A stretch of 33,354 nucleotides of DNA from Erysipelothrix aquatica (lineage in GTDB: Bacteria > Bacillota_I > Bacilli_A > Erysipelotrichales > Erysipelotrichaceae): positions 1-33,354 of the forward strand of contig NZ_WTSY02000024.1 in assembly GCF_009828775.2 (NCBI RefSeq), read 5' to 3'. The number at the start of each line of letters is the position of its first letter. Within the stretch, counting starts at the first letter, position 1. Positions 7,966 to 15,892 of the stretch are shown here, one piece after another. The translations under genes were made by a program, and so were the position numbers. Under the pieces are notes generated by a model, which was not told the DNA's origin, ran no database searches, and worked only from the letters and a program-made list of their open reading frames with translations.

Positions 7966-10080
7966 TTAAACTGCACATGCGATACATTCTTCGATGCTCA
8001 ATTTATGTGTTCGTGTATAGTATAGTGTTTTAATTCCTTGGTAATGTGCGTATAAGTAGTATTTTTGCAAACTTCGTGTGGTTTCATCTGATGTAATGCA
8101 TAGTTCGAATGAAATTCCTTGGTCCACGTGTTTTTGTGCTGTTGCAATAACATCAATAACTTTATATTTGGCCATTGTATATGCAGATTCATACATAAAG
8201 CCCGCTACATCAGATGCCGGCATTGGGAAATATGTTTTCGAGTTCCCGTAAGTACGCTCTTCTACAATTTGTTTAATCGGTGTTAATGAAGGCGTTGCAC
8301 TCATAACATATGCAATTGAACCATTTGGAGCAACTGCTAGTCGGTTGGAGTTATAGAGACCAAATGTCATGACGTCATCTTTTAATTGTGTCCATTCTTC
8401 TTCTGTTGGAATATAAATATCTCTCATAATATCTTTAACTACATCCGTTTGTGCATGAACAGGTCCACGATCATTGAAGTATGACCCATCAGCATATTTT
8501 GAACGCTCAAAACCATAGAAACGAAGTCCTGTTTCACGTGCTTTCGTCATCGAGTGTTTCAAACTGTAGAAGTTAACAAGACTGAAGAATACATCAATTA
8601 AATCGATATCTTCATCGCTACCATAAGCAATATAATTTTCCGCAATATAGCCGTGGTGGCCCATAATTCCGAAACCAACAGAACGCATAATATTATTGGC
8701 ACGAGCAACTGCTGGTACATGAGCGATATTTGTCTTTTCAGATACAGAGTTCATAATGTCCATGGCAGCATATACTGTTTCTTCAATAGTATTGTTTTTA
8801 ATCATATTTCCCATGTGTCCACTTGCAAGGTTACATGAAATATCTAAACCAATTTGGTCTTTATCACGATTGTTGTAATCTGCATATGTCGAGACAACAG
8901 ATGGTTGCAGAATTTCTGTACATAAGTTAGAGAACTTAATTGGATCCGCAAGAGGGTTTTCTTTATTAACGTTATCAGCATACATGATATATGGATATCC
9001 GGATTCACCTTGTAATTGCGCAATCATATCGAAGAGTTTACGAGGGTTTATTTTACGCTTACGAACATTTGGATTTTCTACAAGTTTCTCATACCAGTTA
9101 TCCATATCAATTGCGATATCTGAGAACGGAATTCCATATTCTTTATAAACAGTATGTGGATAGAAGACATACATATCTTTGTCTTCGCGTGCTAATTCAA
9201 TCATCTTGTCAGGCATAACCACACCCATCGATAATGTTTTAACACGAACATCGTCATCCGCATTCAACTTTTTAGTTGAGAGGAAATCTTCAATATCACT
9301 GTGGAATACGTTTAGGTAAACAGCACCCGCACCTTGACGTTGTCCCATTTGATCAGCATAGCGGAACGCATTATCAAGAAGTTTTGCTACTCCCACGACA
9401 CCTTTAGCGACTCCTGGGATGTCTTTAATGGTTTCACCTTTCGCACGAAGATTAGTTAAGTTAATCGACACTCCACCACCCAGTTTTGAAAGTTGCATCG
9501 CAAACTCTTGAACACGCGCAATGTCATTTAAAGAATCATCTACTTCCAATAAGAAACATGAGACAAATTCGCCACGTTTTTTCTTCCCTGTATTGAGTAG
9601 TGTGGGTGTTGCTGGCGTAAAGTCTTGGGCAATAAGTGATTTGATAAGACGACGTGCTGTCTCTACATCACCATCCGCATGGTAGAGCGCAATAATGGAA
9701 AGTCGATCTTCATAACGCTCTAGGAATACACGGCGTTCATCATTTGACTTCATTGCATAATCGTTATAGAACTTGAATGCACCCATATATGTCGGGAATC
9801 TAAACTTCGCATCATAGGCTATATCATAAACTGATTCAATTTCTTCAAATGTATACTTATCCAAAAATTCTTTCTCGTAATACTCATTCTCAATCATGTA
9901 ATCGAGTTTTTCACGTAAAGAATGGAAAAACTGTGTATGTTTGTTTACATAATTTAAAAAATAAGAACGAACCGCTTCTTTATCTTTATTAAGATCTTTA
10001 ATATTTCCATCACCATCAAGGATCTGATTATTGAGAATGACCCACTCAGGAATTTGATTTGTTTTTGTTTGCGCTGTCAT
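7966..10080 (-). CDS. nrdE: Class Ib ribonucleotide reductase large subunit NrdE
   Basis: A 704-residue catalytic subunit that converts ribonucleotides to deoxyribonucleotides. The active-site cysteines can be read: Cys175 (VSCFL) and Cys416 (ISCNLASG) form the redox pair, and Cys387 in the NLCTEI motif is the thiyl-radical residue, with Asn385 and Glu389 beside it. The C-terminus ends in ECIACAV, the CxxC tail (Cys699, Cys702) reduced by the redoxin. An AAGGAGG at good spacing supports the start, which overlaps the nrdI stop by 4 nt. There is no N-terminal ATP-cone, as is usual for class Ib. The gap to nrdF is 12 nt. Confidence 0.97.
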   Translation of the reverse strand: MTAQTKTNQIPEWVILNNQILDGDGNIKDLNKDKEAVRSYFLNYVNKHTQFFHSLREKLDYMIENEYYEKEFLDKYTFEEIESVYDIAYDAKFRFPTYMGAFKFYNDYAMKSNDERRVFLERYEDRLSIIALYHADGDVETARRLIKSLIAQDFTPATPTLLNTGKKKRGEFVSCFLLEVDDSLNDIARVQEFAMQLSKLGGGVSINLTNLRAKGETIKDIPGVAKGVVGVAKLLDNAFRYADQMGQRQGAGAVYLNVFHSDIEDFLSTKKLNADDDVRVKTLSMGVVMPDKMIELAREDKDMYVFYPHTVYKEYGIPFSDIAIDMDNWYEKLVENPNVRKRKINPRKLFDMIAQLQGESGYPYIMYADNVNKENPLADPIKFSNLCTEILQPSVVSTYADYNNRDKDQIGLDISCNLASGHMGNMIKNNTIEETVYAAMDIMNSVSEKTNIAHVPAVARANNIMRSVGFGIMGHHGYIAENYIAYGSDEDIDLIDVFFSLVNFYSLKHSMTKARETGLRFYGFERSKYADGSYFNDRGPVHAQTDVVKDIMRDIYIPTEEEWTQLKDDVMTFGLYNSNRLAVAPNGSIAYVMSATPSLTPIKQIVEERTYGNSKTYFPMPASDVAGFMYESAYTMAKYKVIDVIATAQKHVDQGISFELCITSDETTRSLQKYYLYAHYQGIKTLYYTRTHKLSIEECIACAV

Positions 10081-10442
10081 AGACGTGCCTCCTTATATTC
10101 TTGAATCCATGTTTTTACATATTCAACATCTTTACTAAAGCCTGAACCTTCAAATTTTAATACGAGTTCAATGTTGTATTGATCACTAATTTTCTGTCCG
10201 GCTGCTCCAAAGTTTGTACCCCAATTACGATTGCCACTTACTGCTAGGCCTACCACTTTATCTGCATATGTTTCAAGAAACTCCGCAGCTTCATCGGTAA
10301 CTTTCCCAAAGTCCCATGAACGTGTTATCAAGAATAATTCACTACCCTCACCGTCATAGTCTAAGATATCTATAGTATTTTGTTCGAGTTTTGATGCAAA
10401 TCTTGCACCTTGACCCGTCAAACTATCAAAAACGACTAACAT
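10077..10442 (-). CDS. nrdI: Flavodoxin-like ribonucleotide reductase assembly protein NrdI
   Basis: A 121-residue flavoprotein that supplies oxidant to assemble the manganese-tyrosyl cofactor of NrdF. The sequence shows the FMN phosphate-loop region near the N-terminus (VVFDSLTGQGARFA) and the loop VSGNRNWGTNFGAAGQKISD near residue 80, typical of NrdI. The frame extends to 10460, but the ATG at 10442 fits the GGTGG ribosome binding site. It is the first gene of nrdI-nrdE-nrdF-nrdH and overlaps nrdE by 4 nt. Confidence 0.92.
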   Translation of the reverse strand: MLVVFDSLTGQGARFASKLEQNTIDILDYDGEGSELFLITRSWDFGKVTDEAAEFLETYADKVVGLAVSGNRNWGTNFGAAGQKISDQYNIELVLKFEGSGFSKDVEYVKTWIQEYKEARL

Positions 10443-10465
10443 ACATTCACCACCCTTCAAATCTA

Positions 10466-10494
10466 ATAGTATTAAAACACAGATTTTTTTTACA
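10466..10494 (-). promoter_or_regulatory. Candidate nrd operon promoter
   Basis: TACTAT (10471-10466) is a fair -10 and TGTAAA (10494-10489) a weak -35 with a 17-nt spacer on the minus strand. Initiation near 10459 would give a short leader to nrdI. A repeat element sits in the spacer. Confidence 0.45.
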
Positions 10495-10544
10495 TGTGAG
10501 TCCTTGACACAGATTTTCGTTTGTTTTTAAGAAATGAAAATCTG
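10477..10544. repeat. Repeated operator-like element upstream of nrdI
   Basis: ACACAGATTTT occurs at 10477-10487 and again at 10507-10517, exactly 30 bp apart, roughly three helical turns. A third, inverted copy of the core (GAAAATCTG) is at 10536-10544, forming an inverted repeat with the second. One copy lies inside the nrd promoter spacer. NrdR sites are paired at about three turns and begin with ACAC, but these copies match the 16-bp NrdR consensus only partly. Confidence 0.45.
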
Positions 10545-10664
10545 AAACATAAAATATTTAATGATTGTCGTTATGTCAGAGTGTGTGAACGCCTTAACAA
10601 CATAAATTTTCTTCATAAATTACACCCACAAAATTAAACATAGTGGTTTGCTAGGTCATTCTTC

Positions 10665-10693
10665 TTGCACTCTATTTTTTGATTCGTTATGAT
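10665..10693 (+). promoter_or_regulatory. Sigma-A promoter of the dioxygenase-like gene
   Basis: TTGCAC (10665-10670), a 17-nt spacer and TATGAT (10688-10693). Initiation near 10700 rules out the in-frame upstream ATG at 10689, which overlaps the -10. Confidence 0.7.
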
Positions 10694-10736
10694 TGCATTA
10701 TCAACAAGGCAGTACATGCCAGAAGGAGCAACATAT

Positions 10737-11702
10737 ATGAAAACTATATCAGGATGGCATCATATCACCAATATCGCAAGTGATGCACAAAAAAACTATG
10801 AATTTTATACCGAAGTTCTCGGAATGCGTTTATTAAAGAAAACCGTTAACCAAGATGATATTTCTGCATACCATACATTCTTTGGAGATGAAGAAGCATC
10901 AGCTGGGAATGATTTAACGTTCTTTGATTTTCCTGGAATTAGCAAAGCCGTTCGAGGAACCAACGCTGTAACCTCTGTTGGACTCCGTGTTCCAAGCGAT
11001 GCAGCACTTGAATACTGGATGCAGCGTTTTGACGAAAAAGGTGTTAAACACGATGCTATTGATGAACTCTTTGGTGTTAAAGGTCTTCGTTTTGAAGATA
11101 TTGATGGTCTCCGTTTACGTCTTGTCTCAGACCAGACTGGCGGCGGTTTCCCAGCTGGAAAACCAAACCAATGGAGCGATGTACCAAACGAGTTCGCAAT
11201 TGTTGGACTCGGAACTATCGAAATCACGGTCCGTCATATTGATACCCAAGAACAATTCTTAGTGGATGCTTTAGGTTTCACAAAAGTTGGTATTGAAGAT
11301 GGTGCAACACGATTTGAAACGGGTCCAGGTGGAAACTCATCATCCATACATGTTCGCGTCGATCAATCTTCTGCAGATGAGTACCAAGGTTATGGTGCAG
11401 TTCACCACATTGCGCTTCGTGTTGAAACAACCGAAGACCTCAAAGATCGTATTGACCAAATGACCCGTAGCATGTATCCAAACTCTGGTTTCGTAAACCG
11501 TCACTACTTTGAATCTCTTTACACACGAGTTGGTCGTATCCTTTACGAATTCGCTACCGATACCCCCGGATTCACAGTTGACGAACCAATTGAAACATTA
11601 GGAGAAAAACTAAGCCTTCCACCATTCCTCGAACCACAACGCGACCGCATTGAAGCTGAAGTCCGTCCATTTGACACGAAACGAATTAACTACCGGAAAT
11701 AA
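10737..11702 (+). CDS. VOC-family ring-cleaving dioxygenase-like protein (MhqO/MhqA type)
   Basis: A 321-residue protein with two glyoxalase/bleomycin-resistance-like (VOC) modules. The first begins GWHHITNIASDAQKNYEFY, and the second includes VHHIALRV near residue 223 and YEFATDTPGF near 270. The conserved His, His and Glu would bind a metal as in extradiol dioxygenases. Firmicute relatives (MhqO, MhqA) are tied to quinone and hydroquinone detoxification. The ATG at 10737 follows AGAAGGAG at 8-nt spacing, and the promoter position supports this start. No MhqR-type regulator gene is adjacent. The exact substrate cannot be read from sequence. Confidence 0.85.
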   Translation: MKTISGWHHITNIASDAQKNYEFYTEVLGMRLLKKTVNQDDISAYHTFFGDEEASAGNDLTFFDFPGISKAVRGTNAVTSVGLRVPSDAALEYWMQRFDEKGVKHDAIDELFGVKGLRFEDIDGLRLRLVSDQTGGGFPAGKPNQWSDVPNEFAIVGLGTIEITVRHIDTQEQFLVDALGFTKVGIEDGATRFETGPGGNSSSIHVRVDQSSADEYQGYGAVHHIALRVETTEDLKDRIDQMTRSMYPNSGFVNRHYFESLYTRVGRILYEFATDTPGFTVDEPIETLGEKLSLPPFLEPQRDRIEAEVRPFDTKRINYRK

Positions 11703-11708
11703 GGGATT

Positions 11709-11726
11709 CTGTGTTAATACACACAG
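11709..11726. promoter_or_regulatory. Inverted repeat upstream of the CoA-binding protein gene
   Basis: CTGTGT and ACACAG form a perfect 6-bp inverted repeat with a 6-nt centre just after the dioxygenase-like gene and about 20 bp before a likely -10 (TATACT, 11745-11750). No T-run follows, so an operator is more likely than a terminator. No binding protein is identified. Confidence 0.35.
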
Positions 11727-11774
11727 TCTTCAAAAACTGTATGCTATACTTAGCTTATGAAAAGGGGTATATTT

Positions 11775-12170
11775 ATGGACAAATCATATGAGATTTTATC
11801 AACAAACAGCAATTATGCAGTAATTGGCATGACCGATGATCAGAAAAAATTTTCCTATAGAATTTACACTTTACTGAAAAACAAAGGCAAAATTACACGC
11901 GGCATTCACCACCGACTTACCGAAGTTGAAGGCGAACGTATTTATAACTCAATTGAAGCAATTGAAGATCCAATTGATGTTGCAGTCTTTGTTGTTAATC
12001 CAACGATTGGGATCAACTATCTTGAACCCATCAAAGCGAAAGGCATTTCGACCATTTGGCTCCAACCTGGAACCGTTAGCGATGAACTCGTTGCCAAAGC
12101 AAATGATTTGGGACTGAACGTTGTTGAAGATTGTGTTCTTGCAACCTATGCCCGAAACGAATCGAAATAA
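11775..12170 (+). CDS. CoA-binding-domain protein (YccU-like)
   Basis: A 131-residue protein with one Rossmann-like CoA-binding domain of the succinyl-CoA-synthetase alpha type. The characteristic order is visible: NYAVIGMTDD near the N-terminus, an IDVAVFVVNP strand-loop in the middle, and TIWLQPGTVSDE followed by GLNVVEDCVLATY at the end. Members of this family bind CoA or acyl-CoA, but their cellular role is poorly defined. The ATG at 11775 has AAAAGGGG at 8-nt spacing. The earlier ATG at 11757 lies at the ribosome binding site itself and is unlikely. A shared terminator follows. Confidence 0.85.
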   Translation: MDKSYEILSTNSNYAVIGMTDDQKKFSYRIYTLLKNKGKITRGIHHRLTEVEGERIYNSIEAIEDPIDVAVFVVNPTIGINYLEPIKAKGISTIWLQPGTVSDELVAKANDLGLNVVEDCVLATYARNESK

Positions 12171-12174
12171 TCAT

Positions 12175-12207
12175 AAAAAAAAAGCCAGTTCATCGAACTG
12201 GCTTTTT
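12175..12207. terminator. Bidirectional intrinsic terminator
   Basis: AAAAAGCCAGTT and AACTGGCTTTTT form a 12-bp perfect stem with a 5-nt loop between two convergent genes, with T-runs on both strands. It can end both the CoA-binding gene and the membrane-protein gene. Confidence 0.9.
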
Positions 12208-12711
12208 CTAACTATAACTGTATGCATTGATGGCGTTTTGCATGTCTTGATAATCCATGATGCACAAATTCATGACCACATGGCCAATGACCCCAGCAGC
12301 AACCGCAGAAGCTCCCGCTTTTATAAAGAGTCCAATTGCATGGTTAATCTCAAACGCCCCTAGAACCTGAGGTATCGGCATAAATAACGGATAAATACAT
12401 GTTATCACTACAACTGTCAAGAACGCGATACGCCCAAGGAACGTTTTTGGGAGTTTTCGATATACTGGTCGTACATGATACGCTTCAATGTCATATTTAC
12501 AATTTTGTAAGTCTCGCTTTGTGTTATAAAAACCAAATCCCGAACATAATACACCCAGCCAAATAAGCCCCACCAACAAATCCGATTGGACATTCACCAT
12601 CGTTAGTGCACCCTTGTGTGTGCTGAATGCTACAAAGTAAAAGAACCCATTTATGAGTATATTCATAAACACAAAATCGAACATTATTTTTCGAAACATA
12701 TAGAAACGCAT
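12208..12711 (-). CDS. Small polytopic membrane protein of unknown function
   Basis: A 167-residue protein with about four hydrophobic segments: residues near 8-28, 42-62, 90-110 and 118-142. A basic, cytoplasm-like loop (NTKRDLQNCKYD, then PVYRKLPKTF) separates the second and third. I do not recognise the family and assign no function. The frame opens at 12729, but the ATG at 12711 has GGGGGA directly upstream. A possible extended -10 (TGCTAAAAT) lies about 60 bp upstream. It is monocistronic and converges on the CoA-binding gene. Confidence 0.7.
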   Translation of the reverse strand: MRFYMFRKIMFDFVFMNILINGFFYFVAFSTHKGALTMVNVQSDLLVGLIWLGVLCSGFGFYNTKRDLQNCKYDIEAYHVRPVYRKLPKTFLGRIAFLTVVVITCIYPLFMPIPQVLGAFEINHAIGLFIKAGASAVAAGVIGHVVMNLCIMDYQDMQNAINAYSYS

Positions 12712-12844
12712 GCTTTCCCCCACAACCATTTCTGGAACTTGTCTTTAATATAGTGTTAACTCAACATTTCCATTTTAGCATATTTAAATTTATTTTAAAG
12801 ATACTCTCTTATGATTTCACAAAATATAGCATGAGTGGTTATAG

Positions 12845-13192
12845 TTACATCGATACTTTATGATGAACTTTAAGAATGCGGTCATGTTTAACCAATGCAT
12901 CACACCATGTGTCATCATACATCAAGACTCTCAACGAGACCCACTCATCATCAATATCCATAAACTGTACTACCTGTAATCCACCCTCTACTGTCTTCTT
13001 TTTTAGCGCGTATAACGCCTCCAATTCAACAGCGAGTGTCTCACCTAAGTACTTTCGCAGATGGTTCTCAATATAATCTTTTTCATTTGTAAGTCGCGCA
13101 AGCATGGTACGAACTGCGCGATTTTCTTTTAGCGATTCACTTTGGGCATATGCGATATAGATTAAGATAATTAAAACAACATACTCCATCAT
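12845..13192 (-). CDS. Small membrane-anchored protein paired with an XRE regulator
   Basis: A 115-residue protein. Residues 3-17 are a short hydrophobic N-terminal anchor, 18-66 look helical and charged, and 72-112 look beta-rich (VVQFMDIDDEWVSLRVLMYD). The last part resembles the C-terminal domain of the neighbouring XRE regulator (VTDMDQQWIVLQLDKG). It starts 2 nt after the regulator stop and has a strong GGAGG, so the two are co-transcribed. The family is not recognised. One reading is a membrane partner that pairs with the regulator through the related domain. Confidence 0.7.
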   Translation of the reverse strand: MMEYVVLIILIYIAYAQSESLKENRAVRTMLARLTNEKDYIENHLRKYLGETLAVELEALYALKKKTVEGGLQVVQFMDIDDEWVSLRVLMYDDTWCDALVKHDRILKVHHKVSM

Positions 13193-13194
13193 CT

Positions 13195-13593
13195 TTAACG
13201 TCCCTCCTTAGCAACAACTGCACCAACACCCTCAAGATTAATAACCTTTGATTCATTGCCTTTATCCAATTGCAGCACAATCCATTGCTGATCCATATCT
13301 GTGACAGTTCCACTTAAAACCACACCACTAAGATATTCAACATCAACTCGTTTTCCAATCCATTGTGATACAACACTTCGACTCTTGACAGTCTGCGTAT
13401 CACCCTCAATCAAGTCGTATAAACTTGTTTGATACAACAACGCCAATGCATGTAATTTATCCAGAGACGGCGCTACATGGCCTGTCTCCCAATTTGAAAC
13501 AGTCTGACGGGTTACTTCCATTTCTTGAGCAACATATTCTTGCGTTAGTCCTTTTTCTTTCCGACAATTTGCCAGACGATCACCTAGTTTCAT
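13195..13593 (-). CDS. XRE-family transcriptional regulator with C-terminal beta domain
   Basis: A 132-residue protein. Residues 3-62 are a Cro/C1-type helix-turn-helix (RKEKGLTQEYVAQEM, then TRQTVSNWETG). Residues about 78-128 look like a small SH3- or Sm-like beta barrel (KRVDVEYLSGVVLSGTVTDM). The reading frame begins at a GTG at 13608, but the ATG at 13593 sits 8 nt after GGAGG and is preferred. An imperfect palindrome (CAAATATTGTTTG, 13643-13655) lies about 50 bp upstream and could be its own operator. It heads a two-gene operon with the small membrane protein. Target genes are unknown. Confidence 0.85.
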   Translation of the reverse strand: MKLGDRLANCRKEKGLTQEYVAQEMEVTRQTVSNWETGHVAPSLDKLHALALLYQTSLYDLIEGDTQTVKSRSVVSQWIGKRVDVEYLSGVVLSGTVTDMDQQWIVLQLDKGNESKVINLEGVGAVVAKEGR

Positions 13594-13642
13594 ATCAACT
13601 ACCTCCACCCTTACTTTAACGAATTCATCATTGTTTATCTAT

Positions 13643-13655
13643 CAAATATTGTTTG
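13643..13655. promoter_or_regulatory. Candidate autoregulatory palindrome
   Basis: CAAATATTGTTTG is a 13-bp near-palindrome (5 of 6 pairs) between the pepF terminator and the XRE regulator gene, a usual place for an XRE operator. It is supported only by position and symmetry. Confidence 0.25.
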
Positions 13656-13665
13656 CACCCTTCGC

Positions 13666-13703
13666 AAATAAAAACTCCATGCACTAAATTAGCGCTTGGA
13701 GTT
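13666..13703 (-). terminator. Intrinsic terminator of pepF
   Basis: AACTCCA and TGGAGTT form the outer stem and GCGCTAA/TTAGTGC the inner one, followed on the minus strand by TTTTTATTT, just after the pepF stop. Confidence 0.8.
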
Positions 13704-13710
13704 ACTTTTT

Positions 13711-15510
13711 TTACTTAATAATTAGAGTACGGAGCTCTTCCATACGTTTTCCAAAAATTTCAAGTGTTGTATCGATTGCTGTTGTCTCATGCATATCAAC
13801 ACCTGCTTTTTTCAAGACATTAATCGGATAGTCGCTACTTCCTGATTTCAAGAAGTTTAGATACGGCTCAACGTCGCCTCCATTATAAATGGTTTCTGCA
13901 AAGAGCGTTGCTGCACTGAACCCTGTAGCATATTGGTAAACATAATAATTGTAGTAGAAGTGTGGAATTCGTGCCCACTCATACCCAATTTCTTGAGTAG
14001 ATACTGCTTCGCCATAGTAAAATTTATTTAGTGCGTAGTAAGTATCAATTAGGTAATCCGCTGTTAATGCAGTACCTTCTTGGTCCGCTACGTGAATCAT
14101 ATGCTCAAACTCTGCAAACTGCGTTTGACGGAAAACCGTACCCTTGACGGTATCAAGGTAATGGTTTAATAAATAAGCACGTACTTTTGGATCTTCGTAT
14201 TGATCAAGAAGATAGTTAAGCAATAAATTCTCATTTGTTGTTGAAGCAACTTCTGCCACAAATATTGAATAATCTCCGTAAATGTACGGTTGGTATTTAC
14301 GCGTCATATAGGAGTGGACAGAGTGTCCTAATTCATGAGCCAAGGTAAACATGTTATCAATGTTTTCTTGCCAGTTTAGAAGGATATACGGATCGGTTCC
14401 GTATGATCCGGATGAATATGCGCCCGAGCGCTTCCCTTTATTTTCGACGACATCAATCCATCGGTCATCAAAAGCACGCTTCAACACCGAACGGTACTCA
14501 TCACCAAGCACCGATAATGCTTCCAGAATAATTTCTTTTGCCTCTTCATATGTAAACTTCAAATCAACATCCTCAACCATCGGCACGTACATATCGTACA
14601 TTTGAATATCTTCAAGTTGTAATGCATCATTACGTAGCGTTACATAATCATGAAGCATATTAATGTTTTTATGAATTCCATTGATCAGGTTTTCATGAAC
14701 ATTTTCATCAATATCATTGCCAAAAAGGGCTGCTTCACGCGCTGATTTGTATCCACGAATATTTGCATTGAAGTTATGAATTTTAACATTTCCAGATAAG
14801 GTACTTGCAAGAGTATTTTTAAGATTTCCGTATGTTTCTTGCATCGCTTTAAACGCACGCTCACGAACTTCACGATTTGGATTTTCCATAAACAAGGAAT
14901 AGCGACCATGTGACAACTGAACTTCATTACCATTCTCATCTTTAATTGATGGGAACTGAATATCTGCATTGTTAATCATTCCGAACGTTGTGGATGGAAC
15001 ATTGAAAATTTCTCCTGCAGAAGCAAGGACACGTTCCTCTTTATCACTCAAAATATGAGCACGTGATTTAAACAATCTCTCAAAGTCATGCGTATATAGT
15101 TTTAATGCGTCGTTTGATTCAATATAATCACGAATGGTGGATTCATCCACAGCAAGGATTTCAGTATTGTAAAAAGAAAAACTTGAGCTGAATTTTGCAG
15201 CCAGTGTTTGTACACGACCATTCATTGCTTGATATGTTGGATTGGTTGTATCAACATCAAAACTTAGATGTGCATAAATATAGAGGACTTCCAAACGGAA
15301 ACTCAATTCATCTCTAAACTTTAGGCCTGCTAAGAGTGCTTCAGCACTTTTGCCTAAGGTTCCTTGGTATGACGCAACTTCTTCTAATTGTTTTTCGATA
15401 GCACTGTATTCTTCATTCCACGCTGCATCGCTTTCAAACATTGGTTTTAAATTCCATGTATCTTTTTCTGCGACTTCTGAACGAAGTGGTAATTCATAAT
15501 GATCTGACAT
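13711..15510 (-). CDS. pepF: Oligoendopeptidase F (M3B zinc metallopeptidase)
   Basis: A 599-residue cytosolic peptidase that cleaves short peptides. The zinc site HELGH (His392, Glu393, His396) is present, followed by GDYSIFVAEVASTTNE, which carries the third zinc ligand. The length is normal for PepF (about 600). The start is supported by AGAGGTG. An extended -10 (TGATAAAAT, 15561-15553) lies upstream. It stands alone between the tRNA terminator and its own terminator. Confidence 0.95.
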   Translation of the reverse strand: MSDHYELPLRSEVAEKDTWNLKPMFESDAAWNEEYSAIEKQLEEVASYQGTLGKSAEALLAGLKFRDELSFRLEVLYIYAHLSFDVDTTNPTYQAMNGRVQTLAAKFSSSFSFYNTEILAVDESTIRDYIESNDALKLYTHDFERLFKSRAHILSDKEERVLASAGEIFNVPSTTFGMINNADIQFPSIKDENGNEVQLSHGRYSLFMENPNREVRERAFKAMQETYGNLKNTLASTLSGNVKIHNFNANIRGYKSAREAALFGNDIDENVHENLINGIHKNINMLHDYVTLRNDALQLEDIQMYDMYVPMVEDVDLKFTYEEAKEIILEALSVLGDEYRSVLKRAFDDRWIDVVENKGKRSGAYSSGSYGTDPYILLNWQENIDNMFTLAHELGHSVHSYMTRKYQPYIYGDYSIFVAEVASTTNENLLLNYLLDQYEDPKVRAYLLNHYLDTVKGTVFRQTQFAEFEHMIHVADQEGTALTADYLIDTYYALNKFYYGEAVSTQEIGYEWARIPHFYYNYYVYQYATGFSAATLFAETIYNGGDVEPYLNFLKSGSSDYPINVLKKAGVDMHETTAIDTTLEIFGKRMEELRTLIIK

Positions 15511-15552
15511 ATTGCACCTCTATTCTATTGTGGGTAATGACCCAATGCTTAT

Positions 15553-15561
15553 ATTTTATCA
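15553..15561 (-). promoter_or_regulatory. Extended -10 promoter of pepF
   Basis: TGA-TAAAAT on the minus strand, about 45 bp before the pepF start. I see no clear -35, so the support is modest. Confidence 0.4.
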
Positions 15562-15605
15562 TAAATTTACTAATATGCTTTATGTAATCATTTTCATTAC
15601 TCGCA

Positions 15606-15633
15606 TAAAAAAACTCACTTCATTGAAGTGAGT
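15606..15633 (-). terminator. Intrinsic terminator of the tRNA pair
   Basis: ACTCACTTC and GAAGTGAGT form a 9-bp stem 12 bp after tRNA-Glu, followed by a run of seven T on the minus strand. Confidence 0.85.
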
Positions 15634-15645
15634 GTTATTTACAAT

Positions 15646-15721
15646 TGGTGACCCGTACGGGATTCGAACCCGTGAATGCATGCGTGAAAGGCATGTGAGT
15701 TAACCGTTTCTCCAACGGGCC
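15646..15721 (-). tRNA. tRNA-Glu (anticodon TTC)
   Basis: A 76-nt cloverleaf with encoded CCA. The acceptor GGCCCGT pairs with ACGGGTC. The anticodon loop reads CTTTCAC with anticodon TTC, and the T-arm contains GGTTCGAATCC. It is the second gene of a tRNA-Asn/tRNA-Glu transcript. Charged Glu-tRNA is also a substrate type relevant to the GatCAB genes nearby. Confidence 0.95.
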
Positions 15722-15727
15722 AATAAA

Positions 15728-15803
15728 TGGCGCTTGTTGCAGGACTCGAACCTGCGACCCACTGGTTAACAGCCAGTTGCTCTACCGACTGAGCTAAACA
15801 AGC
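15728..15803 (-). tRNA. tRNA-Asn (anticodon GTT)
   Basis: A 76-nt cloverleaf with encoded CCA. The acceptor GCTTGTT pairs with AACAAGC. The D-arm is GCTC/GAGC and the anticodon stem ACTGG/CCAGT encloses CTGTTAA. It is the first gene after the promoter, 6 nt before tRNA-Glu. Confidence 0.95.
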
Positions 15804-15821
15804 ACTGCTTAGTGCTTATAA

Positions 15822-15850
15822 AATATACCATACAAGATATCGGAACGCAA
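15822..15850 (-). promoter_or_regulatory. Sigma-A promoter of the tRNA pair
   Basis: TTGCGT (15850-15845), a 17-nt spacer and TATATT (15827-15822) on the minus strand, with TG upstream of the -10. It lies about 20 bp before tRNA-Asn. Confidence 0.75.
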
Positions 15851-15892
15851 GCCTTTTCTTTAAATAAATATTTATTATCTTTTGGAATAGAA

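Larger units (their letters stand above)
10443..10736. other. Divergent intergenic region between nrdI and the dioxygenase-like gene
   Basis: This 294-bp stretch holds the nrd promoter and repeated elements on the left and the plus-strand promoter on the right. The middle (about 10545-10660) is AT-rich and I see no gene there. A 14-codon frame at 10561 lacks a ribosome binding site. Confidence 0.6.

Noticed and set aside
10477-10517. Firm call of NrdR boxes
   Set aside because: The spacing is suggestive, but each copy matches the 16-bp NrdR consensus at only about half to two thirds of positions.
10504-10532. Plus-strand promoter at TTGACA in the nrdI gap
   Set aside because: The -35 is perfect, but no acceptable -10 lies at 16-18 nt and a better promoter is found at 10665-10693.
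10561-10605. A 14-codon frame in the nrdI/dioxygenase gap
   Set aside because: No ribosome binding site and no sign of conservation can be seen.
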